Shown here one piece after another: positions 1 to 7,810 of a stretch of DNA of 29,617 nt. The notes below the pieces were generated by a model. The model ran no database searches. It saw only the letters and a program-made list of their open reading frames with translations, and was not told where the DNA came from. How positions within the stretch are numbered: the first letter of the stretch is position 1; each line of letters starts with the position of its first letter. The position numbers and the translations under genes were made by a program. Source of the stretch: an uncultured Eubacterium sp. (GTDB lineage: Bacteria; Bacillota; Clostridia; Lachnospirales; Lachnospiraceae); assembly GCA_900547255.1 (NCBI GenBank), contig URGC01000015.1:1-29617 (forward strand), read 5' to 3'.

Positions 1-2307
1 GTTAACCCTCGTGTAAGCCGTTCATCAGCATTAGCTTCTAAGGCTACAGGTTATCCTATTGCTAAGGTTGCAGCTAAGATTGCACTTGGTTATACACTTG
101 ATGAGATTAAGAACGCCATCACGGGAAAGACCTACGCAAGCTTCGAGCCTGCACTTGACTACTGTGTAGTCAAGATTCCAAGACTTCCGTTTGATAAATT
201 CCTTACTGCAAAGAGAACGTTAAGTACACAGATGAAAGCAACCGGAGAGGTTATGAGTATCTGTGATAACTTCGAGGGCGCACTGATGAAAGCCATCCGT
301 TCCCTGGAACAGCATGTGGACAGCCTTATGTCCTATGATTTTACCGGACTGTCCGATGAAGAGTTAGAGGCACAGCTTCATGTGGTCGATGACCGCAGAA
401 TCTGGGTGATCGCAGAGGCACTGCGCCGCGGCGTTTCCTATGACCATATTTATGAAATTACCAAAATCGACCGCTGGTTTATCGATAAGCTGGCAATCCT
501 GGTAGAGATGGAGCAGCGCTTAAAGAGCGAGGAACTGACCGTAGATCTGTTAAAAGAAGCAAAGAGAATCGAGTTCCCGGACAACGTTATCGCAGAGCTT
601 ACCGGAAAGACTGAGGAAGAGATTAAACAGATGCGTTATGCAAACGGTATCGTTGCAGCATATAAGATGGTAGATACCTGTGCGGCGGAGTTCGAGGCGA
701 CCACACCGTACTACTATTCCGTATTCGGAAGTGAAAATGAAGCGGAAGAGACCAACCCACAGAAAAAAGTACTGGTATTAGGTTCCGGTCCAATCCGTAT
801 CGGACAGGGAATTGAGTTCGACTACTGTTCCGTACACTGTACATGGGCATTTGCAAAAGAAGGCTGGGAGACTGTTATCGTCAACAACAACCCGGAAACT
901 GTTTCCACAGACTTTGATATTGCAGACAAGCTCTACTTTGAGCCGTTGACACCGGAGGATGTGGAAAACATCGTAAATCTGGAGAAGCCGGACGGGGCAG
1001 TCGTACAGTTTGGTGGACAGACTGCAATCAAGCTGACGGAAAGCCTGATGAAGATGGGTGTTAAAATTCTTGGAACCAAGGCAGAGGATGTCGATGCCGC
1101 AGAAGACCGTGAACTTTTCGACCAGATTCTCGAACAGACAAAGATTCCGAGAGCAGCAGGTGGAACCGTATATACAGCCGAGGAGGCAAAAGAGGTTGCA
1201 AACCGTCTTGGATATCCGGTACTGGTGCGCCCGTCCTACGTATTAGGCGGACAGGGAATGAAGATTGCGTTCAACGATGAAGAAATCGAAGAATTTATCG
1301 GAATCATTAACCGGATTGCACAGGATCATCCGATTCTCGTTGATAAATATTTGCAGGGAAAAGAGATTGAGGTTGATGCGGTATGTGACGGTACGGATAT
1401 TTTAATTCCGGGTATCATGGAACATATCGAGCGTACCGGAGTTCATTCCGGAGACAGTATTTCCGTTTATCCGGCGCCGACCATCAGCGACCATGTAAAA
1501 GAGACAATTGTAGAATATACAAAACGCCTTGCACAGGCACTTCACGTTGTTGGACTGATTAACATTCAGTTTATCGTATATAATGACCAGGTATATGTAA
1601 TAGAGGTTAACCCTCGTTCAAGCCGTACTGTTCCATATATCAGCAAGGTTACAGGTATTCCAATCGTTAAGCTTGCTACAAGAGTTATCACAGGAAGCAA
1701 GATAAAGGATTTAGGCTATGAGCCGGGACTTGCAAAGCCTGCTGATTATTATGCAATCAAGATGCCTGTATTCTCATTTGAGAAAATCAGAGGCGCTGAT
1801 ATTACAATGGGACCTGAGATGAAGTCTACAGGTGAGTGCCTTGGTATCTCTAAGGATTTTGATGAGGCATTGTTCAAGGCATTCCAGGGAGCTGGAATAT
1901 GTCTTCCTAAGCATAAGCAGATTATCATGACACTTGCAGACAAGGATAAGCAGGATGGTATTGATATTGCACAGAGATTTGAAGCATTAGGATATAAGAT
2001 ATATGCATCAAGGGGAACTGCTAAGGTTCTTAAAGAGAATGGTGTACATGCAATTCAGGTTAACAAGATTGGTCAGGAAGCACCAACACTTCTCGACCTT
2101 ATCTTAGAGCATAAGATTGACCTTATAATTGATACACCAGAGAGTGGTATTGAGAGAGCAAAGGACGGCTTCCTTATCCGCCGTTATGCAATCGAGACAG
2201 GCGTTCACTGCCTTACAAGCCTTGATACAGCTCATGCACTTATCTCAAGTCTTGAGCATGCATTCAACAATAAAGAGCTTACAATTGTTGATATTGCAAA
2301 GCTTTAA
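1..2307 (+). CDS. carB: Carbamoyl-phosphate synthase large subunit (5'-truncated by window edge)
   Basis: Makes carbamoyl phosphate from glutamine-derived ammonia, bicarbonate and two ATP, for pyrimidine and arginine synthesis. The reading frame is open from base 1 with no start, so about 300 N-terminal residues of a ~1070-residue family protein lie outside the window. The visible 768 residues begin at the conserved VNPRVSRSSALASKATGYP stretch that closes the first ATP-grasp half. Then come the oligomerisation region, the second ATP-grasp half (SGPIRIGQGIEFDY; GGQTAIKL; VRPSYVLGGQGM; EVNPRSSRTVP) and the C-terminal MGS-like allosteric domain (YASRGTAKVLKENG, IDTPESGIERAKDG). No frameshift or lost motif is seen. 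An ATG at 232 is internal, not a start. Codon use changes sharply between about 120 and 1600 (separate entry). The next gene follows 37 nt later, possibly co-transcribed. Confidence 0.97.
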   Translation, partial: VNPRVSRSSALASKATGYPIAKVAAKIALGYTLDEIKNAITGKTYASFEPALDYCVVKIPRLPFDKFLTAKRTLSTQMKATGEVMSICDNFEGALMKAIRSLEQHVDSLMSYDFTGLSDEELEAQLHVVDDRRIWVIAEALRRGVSYDHIYEITKIDRWFIDKLAILVEMEQRLKSEELTVDLLKEAKRIEFPDNVIAELTGKTEEEIKQMRYANGIVAAYKMVDTCAAEFEATTPYYYSVFGSENEAEETNPQKKVLVLGSGPIRIGQGIEFDYCSVHCTWAFAKEGWETVIVNNNPETVSTDFDIADKLYFEPLTPEDVENIVNLEKPDGAVVQFGGQTAIKLTESLMKMGVKILGTKAEDVDAAEDRELFDQILEQTKIPRAAGGTVYTAEEAKEVANRLGYPVLVRPSYVLGGQGMKIAFNDEEIEEFIGIINRIAQDHPILVDKYLQGKEIEVDAVCDGTDILIPGIMEHIERTGVHSGDSISVYPAPTISDHVKETIVEYTKRLAQALHVVGLINIQFIVYNDQVYVIEVNPRSSRTVPYISKVTGIPIVKLATRVITGSKIKDLGYEPGLAKPADYYAIKMPVFSFEKIRGADITMGPEMKSTGECLGISKDFDEALFKAFQGAGICLPKHKQIIMTLADKDKQDGIDIAQRFEALGYKIYASRGTAKVLKENGVHAIQVNKIGQEAPTLLDLILEHKIDLIIDTPESGIERAKDGFLIRRYAIETGVHCLTSLDTAHALISSLEHAFNNKELTIVDIAKL
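120..1600 (+). other. Segment of carB with foreign-looking codon use
   Basis: Inside an intact reading frame, codon choice differs from both flanks. Between 232 and 1600, 13 of 15 proline codons are CCG and 14 of 17 arginine codons are CGN. From 1606 to the stop only 1 of 10 prolines is CCG, and 5 of 9 arginines are AGA or AGG. The first 115 bases also look like the 3' flank (CCT prolines, CTT, GCT). The left boundary is gradual, between about 110 and 235. The right one lies between about 1560 and 1610, near the conserved EVNPR coding sequence. That sequence occurs in both homologous halves of carB, at position 1 and at 1609. Homologous replacement from a relative with higher GC and a metagenome assembly chimera are both possible. 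Confidence 0.7.
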
Positions 2308-2344
2308 TAATTAAACGAAAAGTGGTTTAAAGGGGTTTTTACAC

Positions 2345-3310
2345 ATGGATGCTAGAAGAGCACAGGATTTATTAAAACATATATGTCAGGATGAAGATTA
2401 TGGTGCGGGAATGCTTGAAAAGCTTCCCCTGCCAGAAGTCATCTACGTAGTTAACAAGATTCTTCCAGAGTGTCTTACTGAGGCTAATAACAAATGTAAT
2501 GTTAATGATTCTGCATTTTTTGAGGATATGATTAACAGATATCGTCCGATTGCTATTGAGAAGATTAAGAAAGCAGACAGATTATGGGTAGGTTACTGTG
2601 AACTTACAGGATATCCATATATCATTGATGGACAGAACATGGTTGTCATGTATGATTATACAGACAGCAGCAAGATTGAGGCACAGTTAGGCTTTGCCGG
2701 TTATCAGGTAAGCTTCGGAAGAACTGACAGAGAAGGATTTTTCTCAGAGGTTGGCCATATGTACCGTAATGGTTATAAGAAGATTTTCTTTATTGATGGC
2801 AAGTCAGAGCCATTCATTGTTGACAGAGAAGAGCTTTATTCTTATGACGAGTATTTCAAGGACGATTATATAACTAACCCAGGTCTTGAAAGTGCCATGA
2901 TATCATATTTTCAGGAAATCCGTAAGCATGCTCCACTCGAAGAGAGAGCAGAGCTTATAAAGACAAGAGAAGAGACTATGATACAGCAGCTTCTTGCAAG
3001 TGAGTTCATGGTACCTTGTATCAAGGAAGAGAATGAGAATGAGATTGAGATTTCCCATCCTTATGTTGATCTTACAGACAAGGTTACTAACAAGCAGGAA
3101 GGTGAGCAGGTAATAGCAGTTCCAGTATTCACAGATGGATATGAGATGGACAAATGCTATGAAGGCCACCATGAAAACATGCTCTACAAGTTCCCAGAAC
3201 TCAAAGACCTCACTGAAGAACTTGGCGCATCCGGAATAATAATAAATTGCCTTGGTATAAGTTATTATATGGATAACAAAACGATAGCCCAAATTGCCGC
3301 AAGGGCATAA
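2345..3310 (+). CDS. SseB-like domain protein with uncharacterised N-terminal half
   Basis: A 321-residue, apparently cytosolic protein with no signal peptide or membrane segment. The C-terminal third (about residues 215-321) resembles the N-terminal domain of the SseB family: FMVPCI near the domain start, then VIAVPVFTDGYEMDKCY, then LKDLTEELGASGIIINCLG. SseB proteins were named for enhanced serine sensitivity in E. coli and their biochemical role is unclear. The first 210 residues are aromatic- and acid-rich (WVGYCELTGYPYIIDGQNMV; FFIDGKSEPFIVDREEL) and I do not recognise them. The start is ATG at 2345, with AAAGGGG about 8 nt upstream. The gene sits 37 nt after carB. Its stop codon lies at the outer edge of the long inverted repeat. 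The domain call is by eye and moderately sure. Confidence 0.6.
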   Translation: MDARRAQDLLKHICQDEDYGAGMLEKLPLPEVIYVVNKILPECLTEANNKCNVNDSAFFEDMINRYRPIAIEKIKKADRLWVGYCELTGYPYIIDGQNMVVMYDYTDSSKIEAQLGFAGYQVSFGRTDREGFFSEVGHMYRNGYKKIFFIDGKSEPFIVDREELYSYDEYFKDDYITNPGLESAMISYFQEIRKHAPLEERAELIKTREETMIQQLLASEFMVPCIKEENENEIEISHPYVDLTDKVTNKQEGEQVIAVPVFTDGYEMDKCYEGHHENMLYKFPELKDLTEELGASGIIINCLGISYYMDNKTIAQIAARA

Positions 3311-3590
3311 TAATACATGTATCTGCCCGCAGAACAGGGTAAGCTGTGCGCCTGAGCGTATTGGCTATAAAACCTGCATGACGACTGTCGTGTTCATCTT
3401 AGGGCTGTGTTAGACAGAAGTTAAGCCGACTGCTAAACGTTCAAACGAAGTGCGTTTTTAGCAGTCGGCTTTAATAAACTTTGTCGTGCAGCCCTTAGAT
3501 GAGCTAGACACAAAGGACCAGCAGGTTTTATAGCCAATACGCTCAGGCGTACAGCTTACCCTGTCCTGCGGGCAGATGCTTGTATTATTA
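3308..3590. repeat. Long inverted repeat filling the gap between convergent genes
   Basis: The left arm, about 3308-3377, pairs with the right arm, about 3521-3590. Over these 70 positions only about five differ, including the blocks GGGTAAGCTG and CGTATTGGCTATAAAACCTG and their complements. Further in, ATCTTAGGGCTG (left) roughly pairs with CAGCCCTTAGAT (right), and a 15-bp hairpin (3422-3470) sits at the centre. The element is thus one giant stem-loop with internal bulges. It begins at the stop codon of the SseB-like gene and ends at the stop codon of the cupin gene. It could be a MITE-like palindromic element, a large bidirectional terminator or an RNA-forming repeat. It has no coding potential and no transposase. 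Confidence 0.8.
3422..3470. terminator. Central 15-bp hairpin with 31-nt core shared with 13157-13187
   Basis: Perfect arms 3422-3436 (AAGCCGACTGCTAAA) and 3456-3470 enclose a 19-nt loop. The 31 bases at 3431-3461 are the exact reverse complement of 13157-13187. The hairpin lies between convergent genes and could end transcripts from both sides, although no long T-run follows directly. Confidence 0.65.
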
Positions 3591-3911
3591 CTTCAAGAAG
3601 TCCTTACGCATAGGATTAAACACATCTACAAGGATTCCCTCTGAAAGACATGTAACGCCATGGCGTACTCCTGAAGGCATGTACACACTGTCTCCCTGAT
3701 TTACAACCTTAGTCTCATCCCCGATAGTAAATTCAAAACTTCCCTTAGCGATATATGTTATCTGCAAATGGTCGTGGCTGTGGAAATTTCCCTTAGAGCC
3801 AGTCTCAAAATGAATCTCACACATCATAAGATCCTCAGAGTATGTAAGGATTTTTCTTGTAACACCCGGTTCACATGGTGTAGCTGTAATATCTTTGTTG
3901 AAAGCAAACAT
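3588..3911 (-). CDS. KdgF-like cupin
   Basis: A 107-residue single-domain cupin. The metal-binding pattern is visible: GNFHSHDHLQITYIAKG supplies two His and a Gln (H44, H46, Q50), and GDSVYMPSGVRHGV supplies the later His (H84). The tail VDVFNPMRKDFL matches the ending typical of KdgF, which linearises unsaturated uronates released from pectin or alginate (family knowledge). A GH105 hydrolase elsewhere in the window fits pectin use. Start choice: ATG at 3911 has AGGAG 8 nt upstream; a TTG two codons earlier is too close to that site. The gene converges on the SseB-like gene across the long inverted repeat. A general cupin of other function cannot be excluded. Confidence 0.7.
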   Translation of the reverse strand: MFAFNKDITATPCEPGVTRKILTYSEDLMMCEIHFETGSKGNFHSHDHLQITYIAKGSFEFTIGDETKVVNQGDSVYMPSGVRHGVTCLSEGILVDVFNPMRKDFLK

Positions 3912-4009
3912 AGTCAAATCTCCTTTTATTTAGTATAATTAGTTTAGCAGAAGCTGTTTTAGTTATTATAGCAGATGACAAACAGTATTGAAATAGAAGA
4001 GGGTAAAAT

Positions 4010-4750
4010 ATGTATTTTTTTCTGGTGATGTCAGTTTTATGCTTTGTGTATTATGTCACATGCGCCACATATGCAGGAATATCAAGCTCATTTATATTCA
4101 TATGGCTTATTGGCACTGCACTTTTTGGCAGTATATTTGCATTTATGTATATGCAGACAAGAGGTATCTATGTCCTTCCAGGGGCTGTTAAGAGCATATT
4201 GTGTGGTATTCTTGCGGTTTTGTTTATATTGTTCTTTGCTATGGAGGGGTTGATTATCGGCAGCATGCACGATAAACCAGATGAAAACTGTGAGTACATG
4301 ATAGTTCTTGGCTGTCAGATACGGGGAACAAGGATAACACGTTCACTTAAGAAACGACTGGATACAGCATATGAGTATTCCAAAGATAATGACATGATAA
4401 TAATAGTGTCCGGCGGCCAGGGCAGGGGTGAGGATATGTCAGAAGCTCTTGCTATGAAGAATTATCTTGTAGATAAGGGAATTGAAGAATCAAGGATAAT
4501 TATGGAAGATAAATCCACAGATACAAGTGAAAATATGAAATACAGTGCCGGGTTCATAGGAGATATGAATACAGGAATATGTGTAGTTACTAACAACTTT
4601 CATATATATCGTGCAAAGAAGCTTGCAAGAGGATGTGGATTTAACAATGTGTCCGGAGCCGCTGCAGGCAGCGACCCCGTATTATTGCTTAATTATATGG
4701 TGAGAGAATCTATAGGAATTGTGAAAGATTTTGTTTTTAATAATTTTTAA
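4010..4750 (+). CDS. YdcF/DUF218-family membrane protein
   Basis: A 246-residue protein with three predicted N-terminal membrane segments (about residues 2-20, 27-47 and 61-85) followed by a DUF218/YdcF domain. The domain shows MIVLGCQIRG (97-106), RLDTAYEY, IIVSGGQGRGEDMSEA (131-146), a DTSEN-type segment and VVTNNFHIYRAKKLA. The family includes SanA and ElyC of E. coli, linked to envelope integrity, and its chemistry is unproven. The start is ATG at 4010 with AGAGGG upstream. It is transcribed away from the KdgF-like gene, which starts about 100 nt upstream on the other strand, and ends 24 nt before the convergent patatin-like gene with no clear terminator between them. Confidence 0.8.
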   Translation: MYFFLVMSVLCFVYYVTCATYAGISSSFIFIWLIGTALFGSIFAFMYMQTRGIYVLPGAVKSILCGILAVLFILFFAMEGLIIGSMHDKPDENCEYMIVLGCQIRGTRITRSLKKRLDTAYEYSKDNDMIIIVSGGQGRGEDMSEALAMKNYLVDKGIEESRIIMEDKSTDTSENMKYSAGFIGDMNTGICVVTNNFHIYRAKKLARGCGFNNVSGAAAGSDPVLLLNYMVRESIGIVKDFVFNNF

Positions 4751-4773
4751 TTAAATCATAAGAAAACTCCTGA

Positions 4774-5625
4774 TTAATTAGAAAAATATGTCTTAACAGT
4801 ATCTGATATGGCAAGACCTTTGTTGTATCCGTCATTGTACAGTGCGTTAATTTTGTCTATGTTCTTTTCGAGTCTTGAAAATCCTTTGGTTGAAGTTGGA
4901 CGTATAACTATTACTTTGCCCTGCTTTTCAAGATGCTCTAACTTACGTAAGCATCTGTTATATCTGCCTGCACGGTGAACAAGGTCTTTGGCAAGCTCAG
5001 GATAGTTAAGATAAGTACGTGCGATAATCTTAGTGGAAGATGATGTAGTCTTTTTGTAACCAGCTTCCCTTGTAAGCACAACAACAACTCTGTCACATCC
5101 ATCGGCAAATGCCTTCTCATATGGAATAGAGTCACTTAACCCGCCGTCAAGATATGGTGTGCCATTGATGTATATGTATGGAAAAAACTTAGGAAGCGCG
5201 CATGTCGCTTTAAGCACAAGATTAGTCTTATCCTTGCCATCATAAGGAAAATATTCTGGTTTTCCGGTGAGAACATTCGTACATACTGCGTAGAATTCGC
5301 CTCCCCACTGCTGGAATGCTTCATAATCAAATGGAACCAGTTCATTAGGAATTGTCTCATATGCAAATTCAAGTCCGTATATTGAACGGTTATTTTTATC
5401 AATAAGGTTGTTCATTCCCATGTATCTTTTATCGTTGACAAATTCAGTGATTATTTTAAGATTACGTTCCTTCTGTCTTGAAAGATAAGATGGCGAGTAT
5501 GCAGCACCGGCTGATGTTCCTATGACATAATCGGGATATATATCATTTTCTATAAAAGCATCCATAACACCACAAGAAAAGATTGTTCTGAATGCACCGC
5601 CCTCAAATACGATTCCAGTTTTCAT
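4774..5625 (-). CDS. Patatin-like phospholipase/acyl hydrolase
   Basis: A 283-residue member of the bacterial patatin family, with no signal peptide and so probably cytosolic. The oxyanion-hole glycine motif is EGGAFRTIFSCG (8-19), the nucleophile elbow is GTSAG with Ser38, and the dyad partner is in YLDGGLSDSIPYEKA with Asp160. These support Ser-Asp lipid acyl hydrolase activity; the substrate is unknown. It is closest in appearance to the short YjjU-type patatins. The start is ATG at 5625 with AGGAGG 10 nt upstream. It is divergent from coaX across a 190-nt promoter region and convergent with the YdcF-like gene. Confidence 0.9.
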   Translation of the reverse strand: MKTGIVFEGGAFRTIFSCGVMDAFIENDIYPDYVIGTSAGAAYSPSYLSRQKERNLKIITEFVNDKRYMGMNNLIDKNNRSIYGLEFAYETIPNELVPFDYEAFQQWGGEFYAVCTNVLTGKPEYFPYDGKDKTNLVLKATCALPKFFPYIYINGTPYLDGGLSDSIPYEKAFADGCDRVVVVLTREAGYKKTTSSSTKIIARTYLNYPELAKDLVHRAGRYNRCLRKLEHLEKQGKVIVIRPTSTKGFSRLEKNIDKINALYNDGYNKGLAISDTVKTYFSN

Positions 5626-5725
5626 ATTGTCGTGTCCTCCTGACCGAAAAATGTCTAAAATTACCTATATTATAAAATGTGAGGCACGATGTGTAAAGAT
5701 TAAAACCAGCGTGCCACAGCGTTTC

Positions 5726-5754
5726 TTGACAAAATTGTATACAAGATATATGCT
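5726..5754 (+). promoter_or_regulatory. Sigma-A-type promoter for coaX with embedded palindrome
   Basis: TTGACA (5726-5731), a 17-nt spacer and TATGCT (5749-5754) lie upstream of coaX. The spacer contains the perfect palindrome TTGTATACAA (5735-5744), similar in form to GntR-family operators, so the promoter may be repressed by a protein bound between -35 and -10. A second TATAAT-like box follows near 5772. Confidence 0.6.
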
Positions 5755-5819
5755 AAAATATAAATGTGTTATAATAAGCTTTACAAATGTAAATATAATT
5801 ATATATATAAGGAGCGCAT

Positions 5820-6599
5820 ATGATTCTTGCAATTGATATGGGAAATACTAACATAGTCATAGGCTGTGTTGATGATAATAAAGTATTATTTGAGGAAAGA
5901 CTGGCTACAGACTTGTCAAAGACAGAGCTTGAGTATGCAGTTATATTCAAGACAGTCCTTGAGATATACGGGGTTGATAAGAGCATGGTTACAGGAGCTA
6001 TTATATCTTCTGTAGTTCCACAGCTTGTTAATAATATCAAAGCTGCTGTATACAAGCTTATCAAAATTACACCGCTTGTTGTAGGACCGGGTGTTAAGAC
6101 AGGGCTTAACATACTTATGGATGAGCCAAGAAGAGTGGGAAGCGACATGATAGTTGATGCGGTTGCCACAATTAATGTGTATGGAACACCAGCTATTGTA
6201 ATTGATATGGGAACAGCGACAACAATGTCTGTTATCGACAGAAAAGGTAATTATGTCGGCGGCGTTATCATGCCGGGTATTAAGGTGGCTGTTGATTCAC
6301 TTGTATCAAGAACGGCACAGCTGCAGAGTATCAGCCTTGACGCACCTGACAAGGTTATCGGCAAGAATACAATAAATTGTATGAAGAGCGGCGTTGTATA
6401 CGGCAATGCGGCATGTATAGATGGAATGATAGACAGGATGGCGGCGGAGCTTGGCGAACTGCTTGAAGATGTCAAGGTTGTTGCAACAGGCGGGCTTGCA
6501 AGGGTAATCCTGCCAGAGTGCAGCCACAGAATATATCAGGATGATGAGCTTCTGCTCAAAGGACTTAAAATTATATATGATAAAAATGTACAGGACTAG
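5820..6599 (+). CDS. coaX: Type III pantothenate kinase
   Basis: Phosphorylates pantothenate in the first step of CoA synthesis; the CoaX type is insensitive to CoA feedback (family knowledge). The 259-residue length is normal. It shows the ASKHA-fold phosphate motif AIDMGNTNIVIG (4-15), the region around catalytic Asp109 (VGSDM, where many members have GADR), the second phosphate motif VIDMGTATTMSVID, and GGVIMPGI. The start is ATG at 5820 with AAGGAG 6 nt upstream. It is followed after 8 nt by coaBC, whose ribosome site begins right after the coaX stop, so the two are translated from one message. Confidence 0.96.
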   Translation: MILAIDMGNTNIVIGCVDDNKVLFEERLATDLSKTELEYAVIFKTVLEIYGVDKSMVTGAIISSVVPQLVNNIKAAVYKLIKITPLVVGPGVKTGLNILMDEPRRVGSDMIVDAVATINVYGTPAIVIDMGTATTMSVIDRKGNYVGGVIMPGIKVAVDSLVSRTAQLQSISLDAPDKVIGKNTINCMKSGVVYGNAACIDGMIDRMAAELGELLEDVKVVATGGLARVILPECSHRIYQDDELLLKGLKIIYDKNVQD

Positions 6600-6607
6600 G
6601 AGGAATT

Positions 6608-7810
6608 ATGTTAAAGGGTAGAAATGTTCTGCTTGGAGTGACAGGCAGTATAGCTGCTTATAAGATAGCAGGTCTTGCCAGTGCATTGGTAAAACAGCAC
6701 TGTAATGTGGATGTGATTATGACAAAGAATGCCACTAATTTCATCAATCCTATTACATTTGAGACACTCACAGGCAATAAATGTATAGTAGATACATTTG
6801 ACAGGAATTTCCAGTACAGTGTAGAGCATGTGTCACTTGCAAAGAAGGCTGATGTTGTTCTTGTTGCGCCTGCCACAGCTAATTTTCTTGCCAAGGCTGC
6901 TTATGGAATGGCAGATGATATGCTCACAACAACATTTCTTGCATGCAGATGTCCTAAACTTATAGCACCTGCCATGAACACTAATATGTATGAAAATGCG
7001 ATTGTGCAGGATAATATTAAGAGATTGAAGGATTATGGCTGTGAGGTTATAGACCCGGCAAGCGGTCATCTTGCATGCGGCGATACAGGAGCTGGTAAGA
7101 TGCCAGAGCCTGAGACTCTTATGGAGTATATATTAAAAACTATCGCATGTGATAAGGACATGGAAGGTCTTAAAGTTACTGTGACAGCAGGACCTACAAG
7201 AGAGCCGTTAGACCCGGTAAGATTTTTATCTAACAGGTCAACTGGCAAGATGGGATATGCAATCGCGAGGGCAGCCATGATGCGTGGTGCAGATGTTACA
7301 CTTATTGCAGGCCAGACAAGTCTTCCAGATGTACCATTTGTTAAAAATATCCATATAGAGACAGCAAAGGATATGTATGAGGCGGTTATGGAAGCTGCCA
7401 ATGACAGCGATATCATAATCAAAGCTGCGGCTGTTGCGGATTATACACCGCTTGAGGTTATGGATAACAAGATTAAGAAATCTGATGGCGATATGTCTAT
7501 ACCATTAAAGAGAACGGATGATATTATTGGAACTCTCGGAAAGATTAAGCTTGAGAGCGGCAGGAAATTCTTCCTGTGTGGTTTTTCTATGGAGACAGAG
7601 CATATGCTTGAGAATTCCAAGGCTAAGCTTGAAAAGAAAAATCTTGATATGATTGTTGCTAACAATGTCAAGGTTGCAGGAGCAGGATTTGGAACAGACA
7701 CTAATGTTGTTACAGTTATCACAAAGGATAAAGCAGAGGAGCTGCCAATCATGAGCAAGGAGCAGGTGGCACATGAACTGCTTGACAGGATAATTAAGGA
7801 GGTTGTATGA
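6608..7810 (+). CDS. coaBC: Bifunctional phosphopantothenoylcysteine decarboxylase/synthase
   Basis: Joins 4'-phosphopantothenate with cysteine (CoaB half) and decarboxylates the product to phosphopantetheine (FMN-dependent CoaC half). It has 400 residues, the usual length. CoaC shows GVTGSIAAYK (10-19), active-site His74 in VEHVSLAKK, PAMNTNM (121-127) and the flap Cys157 in GHLACGDTGAGKM. CoaB shows VTAGPTREPLDPVRFLSNR (from about 192), STGKMG, KAAAVADYTP and NKIKK. The start is ATG at 6608 with GGAGG upstream. The gene ends in an ATGA overlap with the next membrane-protein gene, suggesting translational coupling. Confidence 0.97.
   Translation: MLKGRNVLLGVTGSIAAYKIAGLASALVKQHCNVDVIMTKNATNFINPITFETLTGNKCIVDTFDRNFQYSVEHVSLAKKADVVLVAPATANFLAKAAYGMADDMLTTTFLACRCPKLIAPAMNTNMYENAIVQDNIKRLKDYGCEVIDPASGHLACGDTGAGKMPEPETLMEYILKTIACDKDMEGLKVTVTAGPTREPLDPVRFLSNRSTGKMGYAIARAAMMRGADVTLIAGQTSLPDVPFVKNIHIETAKDMYEAVMEAANDSDIIIKAAAVADYTPLEVMDNKIKKSDGDMSIPLKRTDDIIGTLGKIKLESGRKFFLCGFSMETEHMLENSKAKLEKKNLDMIVANNVKVAGAGFGTDTNVVTVITKDKAEELPIMSKEQVAHELLDRIIKEVV

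Noticed and set aside
1..1640. Repeated GTTAACCCTCGT at 1 and 1609 as possible insertion-site duplication
   Set aside because: Both copies encode the conserved NPR motif of the two homologous halves of CarB, so ancient gene duplication explains them.
2903..3292. 129-codon open frame antisense to the SseB-like gene
   Set aside because: Shadow of the plus-strand gene, with no ribosome site or recognisable domain.
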